Source of the DNA: Drosophila pseudoobscura
Taxonomy: Eukaryota > Arthropoda > Insecta > Diptera > Drosophilidae
Assembly: GCF_009870125.1 (NCBI RefSeq)
Contig: NC_046681.1
Location: 15,079,001 to 15,143,000, forward strand
Direction of reading: 5' to 3'
Length of the DNA: 64,000 nucleotides
A model generated the notes under the pieces. It was not told the origin of the DNA. It made no database searches and saw only the letters and a list, made by a program, of their open reading frames with translations. A program made the position numbers and the translations under genes. Position 1 is the first letter of the stretch, and the number at the start of each line of letters is the position of its first letter. Shown here piece by piece: positions 34,209-46,764 of this stretch.

Positions 34209-36993
34209 GAGAAACCATAATATTTTCTGTGGGTGATGCCTGCGGCCTTGGCAAAAAGTTGTTTCCCCAGCATAGTTTTCCTTGGCCCAACACTTATCCT
34301 CATGCCGCCCCTCTACACATTTTCCTTACCCCCTTCTCACTCACGTTAATTAAAACGCCGAGCAAACACGAAGGCGCCTCTACTTCGAGTGGATGGATGG
34401 CGCTGGAGTGGAGTGGAAGTGGAGCTTCTTCCGGCAAGAATGTCATGGAAGGAATGTCAAGCCTATGGCCATCAATCAAAATGCCTAAATAAAATGTTTG
34501 TTCTCTCTACAGGGCTGGGGGTTTTCCGGATAATAATGTGCAGTGACTGAGGAGAGCAGCATGGAGCTCCATCGAGTATGCAAAAGTATTCGAATCCAAA
34601 TGTTTGCAGCTGTCGAAAATGAAGAGACCATAAAATGTTGCTGTTGCTGTTGCTGTTGGTGGCGCAACCCAGGAACAAGGCGAATGAAATTTATTGCCTC
34701 TGTTGTGATAAACGTGACGCGCTATGGCTAAAGGCCACGCCCCCTCTGAGAGGCGGAGGCGGAATGGAGCAAACGAAGGACAGTTTCCAAGTGCCTGTTA
34801 AATTTGATTTGTGTGTGTGTGGCGGCTGTATCTGCAGGATGTGTCTTAGACCAAAAGGAATCTTTGAAATGCGAATGCGAATGCCCGACAACAGGTTAAT
34901 GTGCCCCCGAAGAGAGGCATGGTGGAGAGTTGTGGGGGTGGTGGGGCTGCCAGTTTGAATAATGAGGGGCAGATTGATGATCTTTAATGGCTGAACTTTC
35001 GGGGTACAAGTTGGACAAATTAAGTTGTACGGCAGATAAGTTTCTGCTGAGATATTAGCCTCGAAACAGATGGGATAGGGTTCTCCTCTCGGCGGACAAA
35101 CTTTTCAACTATAAATTTTCGCATTTTTATGAAATTTCATTTCTCCTTTCCCGTTTCCTAGTCTTCCGACCCCCCCGCCGGGGTTCAATCAACTTCAGCA
35201 TGAACGCATTTCCATGCCCAAATTTGTGTCCAACCTGGCGTATGCTTGATATTGGCCCCGAAATTCCCTCTCCCCCATCCCCCTGCCGCCTTTTCCGTTC
35301 CGTTCCGTTCTGTCACGCCAATCGCTTTAGTAGCTTGTTTTGACATTTTTCCCTTTTTCACTTTTTCCTTTGTTTGTTCTGCTGCCACCCATTTTTTCCG
35401 GCATTTTCCGACGCTTTTTTCGCCAGGCTTTTCATACCTTTGCGCCTTGTTGCAGCCCGTTACCGTTGGCCCGAAATAAGCCTAAGAGCTAAAAAATTCA
35501 GACTCCAAAAAAAGAGGAAAATTCCGCGGAAATTCCAGCAACTGCATTTGCATTTCATTTTTCACTGCTTTCTCCACACTTTCTGGTTGATTTCTCTTCA
35601 TTTTCTCTGCGTTCGGTTTGTTGTTGGTTTCTTGCGGGTTTTGAGGATGTGCTGGCCAAGCCAAAAAGTTGGCCAAATTCAAGGCTTAGATAAAGACTGT
35701 TTGGAAATTAATGCGAGATTTCTTTCCTTCTTTGGGCTTCCGCTGTCTGTTTTTGGCAGCAAACTTGGCTTTTCGCAGTGCCAGTAGAGATGGTGATAAG
35801 GTCTGGTCTGGTCTGTCTGCTCCTGTTTCTGGGCTTGAATTTAACCTCAAGAATTTGGGCCAGTAAACGCATAAAAGGGAAGCCCCCGTTCACACACACA
35901 CAGGGGTCCGATTCTCTGTACATCACGTGCATGTTGTTGCTGCTGATGTCGGTTCGCATTTTCAGGAGGCAATAATCGTAAAATAAAAATTCGTGCCAAG
36001 CCACACAGAAGGTGACCAGCTACCCTAAGTATTTGCCCGTTGATTGAGCATATTGGTTATCGATGGAGGGCGAGTTTTACCTTGAGGGTATCTGGGAGAT
36101 ACTTTTGCAGCAGTATTTACGAAATAGATGAAATATTTTCAAAAATATGAAGCCTTTCTGGGAGATCTCCTGTTTAATCCAGCCTCATATTGGCTCCAGA
36201 TGGAACAGAATGTTTCTGAAACACTCAAATCTATTTATACTCCAATTCGTATTCAACTGGAAGATATATTCCCAACAGATATGATATATAACCTCCACTT
36301 GAGTGGTCAATCTACCCATATCGTATCTGGGGCATCTTCCCTATTTGATTGATCAACTCTACCCACAAAAAAAGAGAATAAATTCTACCTGATCTAAGAA
36401 TTACCTTTCAAATAATTACATTAAATATTCCCCAACAATCAGGATCAACTGTTCCAAGCTTCTGCCCTCTGGATAGAGGTCTAACACTGCCCCTCGCGAC
36501 AAGGTCAAAAAGCTGACGCTTAATATCCTGCGGCAACAGAGAATTAACGGCAGAGTCCGTTCGATGTCGACAAGCAGCGCCATCGATGAATGTTGGAAAA
36601 AGTTCAAAGAGCGCAAAATTCGATGGAAAATGAAAATAAATATAAAATTAGCAGTAAAATTACTCACTGAGGGGCAGAAGAACAGACAGCAGCAGGATGA
36701 AGGATGAAGTAGGTTTGGTGCTGGGGGTTAGAGGTTAGAGGATATTCGTGGAGGATACAGAGTTAGCATGCAAACGCGTTAAAATGCGAAATTCAATTTG
36801 GCAGAGAGACAGGGACAGAGACAGGCAAAAGGCATGCTACAGGAGGAGAGTATCTCCCGCAAAAATTCGGTGAAATATGTCTGTGCTTTTTGTGTTGGGT
36901 GGAATTTTGTTTCGTTTCGTTTAAAGTGTTTAATTTTAAAGGCAGGAAGAAGTACGGTTTTCTGTGTGGGGTGGCATGGGGGGTTTCACTCAC

Positions 36994-37017
36994 CACAATG
37001 CGCCTGACACGTGTCAT
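36994..37017 (-). CDS. Alternative first coding exon (distal promoter) of the DPP-like gene: MTRVRRIV
   Basis: Minus-strand ATG at 37017 sits in an excellent fly start context (GCAAAATGAC) and is followed by eight codons ending GTG|GTGAGT, a perfect donor in phase 0. The membrane exon at 12995-13090 begins in phase 0, so splicing gives MTRVRRIV followed by [11 protein letters not shown], a 939-aa form. Vertebrate DPP6 and DPP10 also use several promoters that swap only the cytoplasmic N-terminus. It could instead splice first to the 19.37 kb exon through a CAG just upstream of its ATG, which would keep frame (R-V-M-P-E-Q). The link over 24 kb is inferred, not seen. Confidence 0.6.
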
Positions 37018-37480
37018 TTTGCGGTAATCGCCCAGCTTGAGGCTTGGCAGGCCAACAATTTCCCGGGATTAGAATTTGGGGGCGGACTGAAGGAGGGCTC
37101 TCTCCTTCTGGGCAGATTTTTTGATGGTCGCCTGTCAGCTGCACTGCGTACGGGACCGTATGTACAATTAGCGACGGCAAAATGCAGAGCCCAGAGCCTC
37201 CTCAACACCGCATTACACTCCACTCAAGTTCCTTTTTGCTTCTGGCAGCAGCACAACACTAAGCAACAACACACTCGAGTTCGTTCCACTTTCTCTATTA
37301 CTTCTATTGTTTATAGATATTTTTTGTCCACAAAAATATTCAATTTCGATTTTCTTTGGTGTTCATCCACGGGGTTTTTGCTTGAGTTTCTCGTATTCTT
37401 GGGGCCCTGTTCAACGGAGCTCTCTCTTCTCTCTCTCCCTCTGTGTATCGACCGCTGCGCCAAAAGTCTCAGATGAAACT
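37018..37480 (-). other. Inferred 5' UTR of the distal DPP-like transcript
   Basis: This is the interval between the predicted start site at 37480 and the ATG at 37017, if it is unspliced. It contains upstream ATGs on the minus strand, so translation control by uORFs is possible. Confidence 0.4.
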
Positions 37481-37482
37481 GA
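37448..37482 (-). promoter_or_regulatory. Inr plus DPE core promoter of the distal DPP-like transcript
   Basis: On the minus strand TCAGTT places A+1 at 37480. GGTCG occupies exactly +28 to +32, matching the RGWYV consensus of the downstream promoter element. There is no TATA box, as usual for DPE promoters. It is 463 nt upstream of the MTRVRRIV start, and GA/CT-rich sequence (GAGA-factor-like) follows at 37600-37650. Confidence 0.55.
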
Positions 37483-40400
37483 ATGGGGCCCGAGATTGGC
37501 ACACAGATGAAATACCCCTGGAAAAGTCCATGCGGCCAGGCAGGCCAGGCCAGGCCGCGCCGCCTGACTCGGGCAGCAACAATACTGCGGCAGTGAGAGC
37601 GCACGGCTCTCTTTCTCTATCTCTCTCGCTGGCCGACTCTCTTTCGTTTGAACTGTTGTTGTGCTCTCTGCACACGTTGCGTATACGTAGAGGCAAAAGC
37701 AAAAGCCAGCTGGGGCGCACTGTGGTGTGGAATATGAGAAGAAAGGGATGAAAGTCACGTGCGGGGAACACATGAATCATCACAATAAATTTATAAAATA
37801 ATATACTAAAATAACTAATATACAATCATGCTTGAATAATTTATTAAAATAAGCTAATAAGCTATAGATATTTTCATACTGAAAGGAGCTTACTTTAGTT
37901 CAAATGAGAGTTTTCCTGCATAGTAGAATAATTTCCCCCTGGCATATCATTTCCGCCCAGTGTTTCGGCTCCTCTTTATGCCTTCAATAATTTCTTGCAG
38001 TGTGAAAGAGAGAAAAAGGCTCGCTTTACTTTTACTGAGAGAACGAACCGTCGGAGAGAGCGCTTTCACAAATAACAGTTTTATTTTTACAAACAAATTG
38101 AAGAACAAAAAAAATAAAAAAAGCAGAAGCACGCGGAGAGACTGGCACAGAGCACTTAGGTGCGATGGAGTGGGGGGCAGCGTACGTACAGTTGGAGTAG
38201 AAGTTTTTTTTTTCCATGAGAGGAGCGTACGAGACAGAGATAGCACGCTAAGTGGGTGAGTGTGTGTGTGTGTGTCTATTACGAGTAGTATGTGCGTTTG
38301 TTTAACTGTTTGTTTTGTTACATTTTCTCTGAATTTCGGTGAGGGGGGAGCAGGGAGAAGAGGGGGCCCTAAAGTCGAGAAATTCAAAAATCAGACACAC
38401 TGCAAACTTGTTGAAGAAATATTTGTACATATTCGTGCGTGTATATTTTGCACACTGAGTCTTACACTTATTCGCCCACTTCCAACAGCAGGGAAGGATA
38501 CAGTTATCATGTGCAAAAAATTCAAAATAAAATAAGATACCTATTAATATTTAAACCAGATAATAATAACAACAGAGTCTCTATTATATTGTATATAATA
38601 TATAGGATAGTTTTTGTTTCGTCGTCCGATATTTTACTCGTAATATAATAAATTAATTTCCATAATTATGGTATAATTTATAAGCAATATATTTTCAAGT
38701 GCAACGAATAATTTCTGTAAAAAGTTCAATGCACGCATGATTTGCTGAGTATTTTAGAGTTTGCCTCACAAAATATTAATTTCGATATTAAAATTGCATT
38801 ATTGAGTAATCAAACTGTTTTGTGAACACTTTGTAGGCCACATACTAAGTTATTGAAGAGCAAACTTTGCCCTGAAGGGGATGTGTGTTCGTATAAATAT
38901 TAGACCCAGTGTTCATGGGAGAGAGAGGTGTGTGGGTATGACTCTCAGCTGCAGGCAGTCGTCTCAACTAGAAGGGAGAGAGAGAGAGGTGTGGGGGGTA
39001 TCACATAGTCTATGGAAGTGAATATGTGTGTGTATGGCGCAGGTAACGGGTACGGGTAACGTATATTTACATATTCCAAGGCGCAACATGTTGATTTTAC
39101 ACGTGTTCCACTAAAGTATACACGTGCAAAACTTCATCTAGCTGGAAGGATGTCTGCGTGTGCCTCTCCCTCCTTCTGCCATGTGTGTGCGTGTGTGTTT
39201 GTGTGATGTAAAAATGCAATTAATTAACTCTCTTTGCTAATTGCATTTTGATTGCATAACGAGCGGCGGCACTAGAGATCATCATCATCCCATCCCAACA
39301 AAATGGCAAGCGGAATGTTGTACAGCAATTTCGCACATATTTTTTTTTTATGTGGAGTTAACGTTAGCTCTGCTTGTTACCGGAAATTGTGCGCTGCTCC
39401 CAAATGGGAGCACAGATTTTCTCCTCGAAATTTGGTTCAGACGGTTAGCTGGGGGTGGGTTTTTTTTCGTGGGGGTGGGAGGAAGAGAAACCATTGGGCT
39501 AAGCTTCATTTCCACAGGTTTTTTCATCTGTTCGCAGTTCTGGGAGGCTGGAGTGTGTTCTGAGAACTGGTATCACGGGGATTTCGGTGGATTCTGCAGC
39601 ATTAGATGGCAAGGAATGTAAAAGTATATTGTACTTTGGATATACCGCTAAAGTTTCCCATAAATTCTCTTTAAATTGTTCAGTTACTGAATTAAATAGC
39701 AACATCTTTAAACTACACTTCATCGTCCACATTCTCGAATGATTGCGACTACATCATTCCACATTTACGCCTCACTGGCACTTTGCCAATCAGATAAAAT
39801 GCAACAGCTGTCTCAAAGGCAATAAAATGTTCCTCCCACACATCAACATTATTCGTTGTGGGTTCTCTCTCTTGCCACTATCGCCTTATTAAATTATAGA
39901 AAACCATTTAAATCTATTGGCAGCTGGATAAAGTATCTTTAAAGGTGTGTGCTGCTCTCCTCCTCTTAGATCTGTGAAATCCGTTTTGTGAATCAAATCC
40001 AGAACTGTCCGAATCAGCTGTGATTAGGCCCTAACATCATGCGTGTTTCTGCGCCATTTTTGTATTTGGTTTTTTTGTGGTTGTATCTGTGCTGTACTGC
40101 TCTCTGGCTATCGCATTTCCGGGTCCCCAGTCGCCATTTTCTTGGCTGATTCTGTTTTGTCTTTTGCTTGGCCAGGCAGTTCCGGTGAAGGAGCCGCCAA
40201 CAGCGTGCCCAAGTGGCCCAAGCGGGGATTTCTTGTCCCAGCCACGTGTAATCCTTTCTGCCATGTGACCCCAGCATTCCTCACCAACCCCATGCCAAGC
40301 CTTGCCATGCGCTACCATGCCATGCCATCAAATCCCTTCCTCCCTTCATTTATTGTTCTGTTTTCTTCAGTGTTTTCCGCACATTCTTTTGGTATTCTTA

Positions 40401-43163
40401 GGCTTCCCATTTTCCCCGTTTCGCTTGGGGAGGGGCTTCTTGTTTTCTTTGGGGTTTTTGATTGCTTTAAGTTTTGGTTTTCAAATGATTGGCACTCGCA
40501 CAGCGTAGGCACTGATAGGTCTTTGATGTAAATGATAGCAAGAGAACCCAATCCAGGGGATTGAGAGCTCGAAATTTGCATTTATCCTGAGTACATATGA
40601 TTCCCTGAATCCCCGACAGCAGCAGCTGCTATCTGGCTTCGCTCTGGCTGCCCGATAATTTATTTCATAATTACACATTTGGCTTAATTGTCGTTGTTCA
40701 ACCATGAACTGCGGCTGGCCAGTCAATTTGAATATTATCCCCAGCTTATGTTCTATTATTGGCAGCTCTCCCCGCCTGCTCTGTCCCTGTCCTTTAATAA
40801 GTCCAATGAAAAGTTCATGCAATAATTTATCATAAATGAATAAAGCAGAAACTGCACTCGGTGTTGGAGGGGGAAGAACTATTTCCCGCCTCTTCACCCA
40901 ATTGCTATCCAAGTGCTGCAAATAGAGCGATGATAAAAGCTGCTCTTTATGAGCAATGCTTAACACCGATGCGTAATGCCAAAAGCTCCCTTGAATGTGT
41001 CATTAAGGCCAACAATTGCGGAATCAACGGGAACGATTATACCCTCTCAGGGGTGGCTACGAAATTATCGGGGGATTTGGCGAATGGTTCATATGTATGT
41101 CATATTGGGAAATGGTGGAGAAATCAGAGCGATATATATAATACGAAAGGAAACAGAAGGTACTTTTATACAATACGAAGTACAGAGTATATATTTCAGA
41201 TACTTAACATCTGAAACAGGAGTATTTCCTTTGTGTACCTACTAAAAACCATGAATATTACCCATAGAAAAGGTTAATAAATACATATGTGCGTCTCACA
41301 TCAATTCTCCTACGTCAATTTTCCGTATTGGAGTACTTATGTGCTCTTTATCATTACAATGTCTCATAGCACAATCCTTTCTTCATCTCCCAAAAGCGTA
41401 TTCATTCTTCGCATTGCAGCTGAAACTTTATTCCCTTTCGTTTTTCATTGCAAGAGTTTTATGGTCAAGCTGCAGCTCTATTTACTGACAATTAACGTTT
41501 TATGAGTTCTATTTTTGCCGCTTTTATAACGCTCCACGACACTCCTTTCCACTTCCATTCCAGAAGCGGCAGCTAACTGCCTAATCAAGAGTTAATCCAG
41601 CTGGCTCTTCTGCTCCTCCTCCGCTGGTCCCCCGTTGAGTGAGGTCACGGCTGAGGGTAGAGGCACTGCAGAGGGGTACTGGAGCTGGACTCTACTGGAC
41701 CGTCGCATAATAATTAGCTGGCAGCGCAATTTAGCTCAATTTATGCGCATACAATCAGCAGTGACTGTACTCTGGCAGTTTATGCCTTTTGTCTAATTTA
41801 TGCAGCAACATTTTGCGATTATAAATGCTTAAATGATGGCAAAACTTGGCCGGAATTAAGTTTGGCTTCCGGTTTTGATTGCAGCGCAAAGCCCAAGCCA
41901 AGGACAATGAATGGACATGGATGGACAAGCGGATATATATACTATATATCTAAGTGGTACCATCTCGGCTCGTCTTGTCTGTGAGGAGGAGCACAAGGAG
42001 CTGTGTGTTAAGTGAATTTCGGTCGACATTTTCTATTTTTGCAATTTCAATTGCAAATTAACTTTTCAATCCCATGTCTGACAATGCCAAGCATCTCCCT
42101 CTACCCCTGCCCCGACATGTGTGCAAATGCTCTACAAATATACGACGCCGAGAAGGCTCTGTCTATATAGAATACAGATGTGTATATACTATACAGTATA
42201 GTACCACATGGCAGCCACAAAAATAAACCCAACTGCTGTTACTGCTTCCGCTGCGATCTGCTGCTCTGAAGTGGAAAATGCAGTGTTCTTTGCTTCGTTG
42301 GGAGCCCCCCTGTTCCTGTTCGTTTTCCTTCGAACCCCTCAAGTTATTTCTAATTAAAGCTTAATTGTGTCTAACATTGTGTAGTGTCTGGCTCCAGGGA
42401 CCTGACAGCTGTATGCAGTTAAGTAAGTGAACAAATTAAAAGGATTGTCAACAAATTAAAGTTCAACTTTAGGAGGAGATAATCCCTGAAATCACGAACC
42501 TACTCGCACCATTCCTCGGCGGATTATTAACCGACACAAATCCAATGTTAGTGCCATTTAGCCCTGGGGGCTAACACAATTTTGGGGATCTTTCTCAGGC
42601 CCATTCCGGCGATTATTTATGGTCGTACGTGCATCAATGTTGCTGCAGCTGCCACAGGGTCTGCTGCCGGAGGCTCTCAAGCTGCAGCAAATGTGGGAGA
42701 CAATCCCCGGACCCAGCCCCAGCCCCAGGCCCAGCTCCAGGCCAGCCACATAGAGAGGGAGGGCAATGGATGGGACATATTTACATAAAGACTTAAGCCG
42801 GAAAGCCAGGGAACGTGGCCGTGTCACGTTTATTGGCCACAGGCTGGTCGGCCACACACACACAACCATCAGAAAACAAATGCAAAATTAAATTCCACAA
42901 CAGAACAGAAAACCGAATTTCTCTCTCTCAAAAATATGTTGGCAGAAAAGTTTTGTATTCAATTATTGATTTGAAAGCAAAGCGCACAGTTTTATGCATT
43001 TTTTACTCCCCAAAGGTAAATGCAATTTTCCGTAAACTCTGCTCTGCGAGTGCTCTCTCTGGAAAGTTACGCATAAGCCACTAAGAAAGCATTTCTGGCC
43101 CAAGTGCTTTTCGGCCAAAACGGGGCAAACATATGTCACTTTGCTTGTTTGAACAGGCACAGA

Positions 43164-43192
43164 GGAACACGGAACACGGAACACGGAACACG
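43164..43192. repeat. (GGAACAC)4 tandem repeat
   Basis: Four near-perfect heptamer units in a row. Confidence 0.85.
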
Positions 43193-44112
43193 TTGGGACA
43201 ACTGTGGAAACCAGTGTACGATACAGGAAAGACACAGAGCGAGAGCCAGAACCAGAGCCAAAGGACAAACAACAGACGGAGCAAAATATGGCTGTCGTGT
43301 GTGTGTCCTGGCTAGAGTCTGGTGTCCAAAATGAAATGAAAACGAGAAACCACAACGAAAATATTTTAGGATGGAGGGTAAGGGATTTCCACAAAAGATA
43401 CGAGCAACAGCAAATATGGGGATGCACAAGCAAATGATACTGGAGAGGAGACGTCTCTCTAAATGGATGTCTGTCTGTGCATTTTAAATGCAGTGCGATT
43501 GGCTTTTTCGAAATTGAGAAGAAAAGTGCTGGTTTTGCTGGTCATTCTTCTGGCCAGAAATTGAGTTGTTATTTATTAAAGAAAGTTTAACAGAAACATT
43601 TGCATCTCCACCCAATCCTCAAAACACTCCGCTAACCCTACCCCGAGTGGAGCATCTCACATACACTCTGCCGAACACACAGCACAGCACAGCACAGCCA
43701 TTGTTTGATTTGTTGTTTTAGTGCTACATAAACTTTTCCATTCATGCCAAACATCCATATACATATGCATGTATGCCCAACACAACTAGAGGTCTATTCG
43801 TGTAAGTGTTGCCTACTTTTGTGCGACTTTCAGCTGTTTCCACTCTCGTCCGTCTATTTTTGTTGCACTTGTTGGACCTCTCCTGTCAAACTTTAAATGC
43901 AACAAAGCAAGCAAAGAATATACATATATTTATACGGATATACGATATATGTGTATGTGTCTTTGAACAAGTTTTAATTATAATTTTTGTGCTACTGTTC
44001 GACCGCCATCACGCATACGGCCCATGGTGTCCGCTATTCAACTTATTTATGACTTTCTGTTTTGGTTGAGAAAATTTAATTAAAGTTCATTTTAGGGCCA
44101 TTCATCAACACT

Positions 44113-44138
44113 ACATATATGGGACTACCCATATATGT
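44113..44138. repeat. Perfect hairpin, 11-bp arms
   Basis: ACATATATGGG (44113-44123) and CCCATATATGT (44128-44138) are exact reverse complements around an ACTA loop. Confidence 0.8.
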
Positions 44139-44832
44139 ATGTATGATATACTATGGACAATTATTAACAGACATTTAAATAATATTCTTTTTTTGGTAAG
44201 ACAAATTGCTGCGGATTTGTTTTTTGGCAAAGAATTAGGGCAGATTGAAGTGTTTTGGAGGGGAGAAAATGGTATATGGAAGAAGAGAGTATAATGAAAA
44301 TTAAGTAGATAAATAGTAAATTGATAATTTGATTCCCTTTCCACAGAATAAAAAATTCGTTAAAAATATTGTTCCTAATCAAAGATAACTTTCTCTGGAA
44401 GATCCTAATCCTCTTTCTATTTTAAATTCAAATATCAATAAAAATCCTTTTATATATTTTTTTTTAAGCAAACCTTTTTTAAGGCTCTTAATTCTATAGA
44501 ATTTTTCGTATTTCCTTTAATTAAACCCCATATTGGTATAATTCTGGGGTGTAAAATATCTCTGCCAAAACTGCTTAGCCCCACCTCGTTGCCTGGTCAA
44601 ACATCCCGAGAGCCAGAAAGACTCCTTTGATTTTTGCTTGTTGCCTTTTACTCATTTCGGTTGAGACTCGACTCGGGTTCTGTGACCGAAGTAAAACTTC
44701 TAACGAGTTACAATTTCAGATTTTTCCTGGCTGTTGTTTTGTGTGGATGGCGCAGTGGTGCCGCCTGTCAGTTGCCAACATGGGATATTTTTATGGTTCT
44801 CCTTTCTAGCTCCTGCTGATCCTTCTTTTCCC

Positions 44833-44855
44833 TTTTTTTTTTTTTTTTTTTTTTT
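44833..44855. repeat. Poly(T) run of about 23
   Basis: Uninterrupted T run. It could be the A-tail of a retroposed sequence on the minus strand, but no recognisable body or target duplication is seen next to it. Confidence 0.85.
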
Positions 44856-46754
44856 GCTATTTTCTGATTTATATCACAATTTACTCGCATTCTGTACGCC
44901 TTTGTCCCACAATGGCCGACTACTTGGCTGTTATTGAATTACTTTGTGGCGCAGGGAACTTACCTAGAGCAGGATGTCAAAGCAATAGCCCCTGCTGGCC
45001 CATATCCAGCACCCATTGAAGCCCCCAGAGCATTTGGAGAGAGAAAGCGAGCGAGAACTGTCGATGATAAATCAACGTACTAACGAATTTTTCGTTTGCT
45101 TTTGCTTTGGCCAGCTTTTGTTTAAGAATAGAGAGGGAGAAACCAGAGCCAGAACCAGAACCAGAGGAACCAGAGAATGAGAGGTAGAAATCTGGGCTCT
45201 TTTGGGTTAACAATACTTTAAGCCTTTTGTGTTTGCTTTGGGCCAAGAACAGGCTTCGGCCGGGGGTGTCGAGGTGGCGCACGAGCAGAGCAGGGGCTTC
45301 ATAAATTGCCAGTTTTGCTTTTGTTTCTCGAGAATTTTTGCTTGAGTTATTTTTAATTTCATGGCTCTGGCAATTTCTCAGCGTCAGTTGGAGTGCCGTT
45401 GCTGGTAAGCCTGCCACAGACAGGGACAAAGTGGGAAAAACCGACCAACGAAAGACTCATTAGCTTTTGTTGTGCGCAAAAGAATGCATATTTTCCCTTC
45501 ACAGATAATCATTTCCAATTGTTGATGGCCTGTGTTTAATTAAATTAGCAACACTCGAGTAATTAAAGGCAAACCAAAGCCCCTTCCCGCCACTCAGGAG
45601 AAACCCCTTCTTTGCATCCCTTTTTGGGCAACATCAATCATATGCCAAAACACAAATACGAGTACAAGTCTTGACGAAAATTTTGCAACTTTTTGCTTTC
45701 CTCTGTGTGTCAGCCTCAAGAAGATTTATGGCCAAAAGTGGGTGGGGGACACATGTGGGAAAAACCAAAAAACCTTCCAAAAAAGAGGCAGGAAAGACAG
45801 ATTTGGAGACGAAGTTGTAGATACCCTCCGAATGGATACAGGATTTCAATGAATACAAAACTTAATAGGGATGCGATTTTTATTGGAATGTCATTAAAAT
45901 AAAAACAGTTTTCCCACATAGATTGGCGATGATTAAGCGATGATTGCCATGAAAAGTACCTCAAGATGATATATCCACGAAACTGAAAGACTTGTTCGCG
46001 TGGGAACGAGAGGCAGTGGGATCTATTGTTGATTCTAATCAAAAATATAGTTAAAGCAATTGAAAATACTCTCTTCCCTCATTGCCAACCTCTCCTCAAC
46101 GTCGTTATGTCCTCTACAAGGGTACACAAAGCATAAAAAGAAATGGAAAAAAGATAGAAAATATCCCCCCTTAAACGGGTCTAACAAATGTAGTTTTGAG
46201 TCACATTTGGCTCGGCTTCCGGACTGATTGTTTAAATAAATGAGTCACAGGGCCCCACCTCCTCCTCCATCCTCCTCCCTCCTCCTCTTTATTGATTTTG
46301 CATTGCAACATGTAGCTTTCCGCCCCTGACTCTGCCCTGTTCCCCCTCTAAATTGACAAGCCTTTGATTGATGGTAATGCCTGTTTGGGCATGGCAACCT
46401 TCCAATCCTTCCCAGCACATTAATTCACTAAAAAATTGCATTTTAGTTTCGATTTTATGGGGGCCGGCTTATTTCTACACCAGGGAGAAACCTTTTTCTT
46501 TCTGTGGGGTCCGGACAAATAGTTTGCAATTATCCCCGCTTCCAGAGATGGTGCTGCGGCCATTAAGGGGGGGATGGACGAAGCCACAACCGACGACACC
46601 CTCGCAAGAACTCATCCACTTCGATGTCTTCGATGGACGCTCCTCCTCCTACCAGCACTCGGCTGTCGGGGCATTTGATGGAACGACCACATAACCATTT
46701 GACCGTCCATTCCTCACATGTCTACAGTGCGGTTCGCAGCTATAAGCCGGCCGG

Positions 46755-46764
46755 CTATATATAG
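46755..46764. promoter_or_regulatory. TATA-like box CTATATATAG
   Basis: A self-complementary TATA box flanked by CCGGCCGG. On the minus strand, a GC-rich stretch (46540-46690) with open frames lies 65-200 nt downstream. No initiator of good quality is seen, so promoter activity is a guess. Confidence 0.2.

Larger units (their letters stand above)
19372..36993. other. Promoter-proximal region and long first intron of the distal DPP-like transcript
   Basis: About 17.6 kb without a secure exon. The part just above 19372 is probably 5' leader of the proximal transcript. It contains low-complexity GTTGTTGGTGTAG repeats at 20230-20460, GT tracts near 20507, CATC repeats at 34168-34208, and a GC-rich patch at 32600-32710 open in several frames on both strands. 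Candidate small ORFs are listed separately. Confidence 0.5.

Noticed and set aside
44820..44860. Retroposon tail
   Set aside because: Only a T run is seen. There is no reverse-transcriptase frame and no target-site duplication near it.
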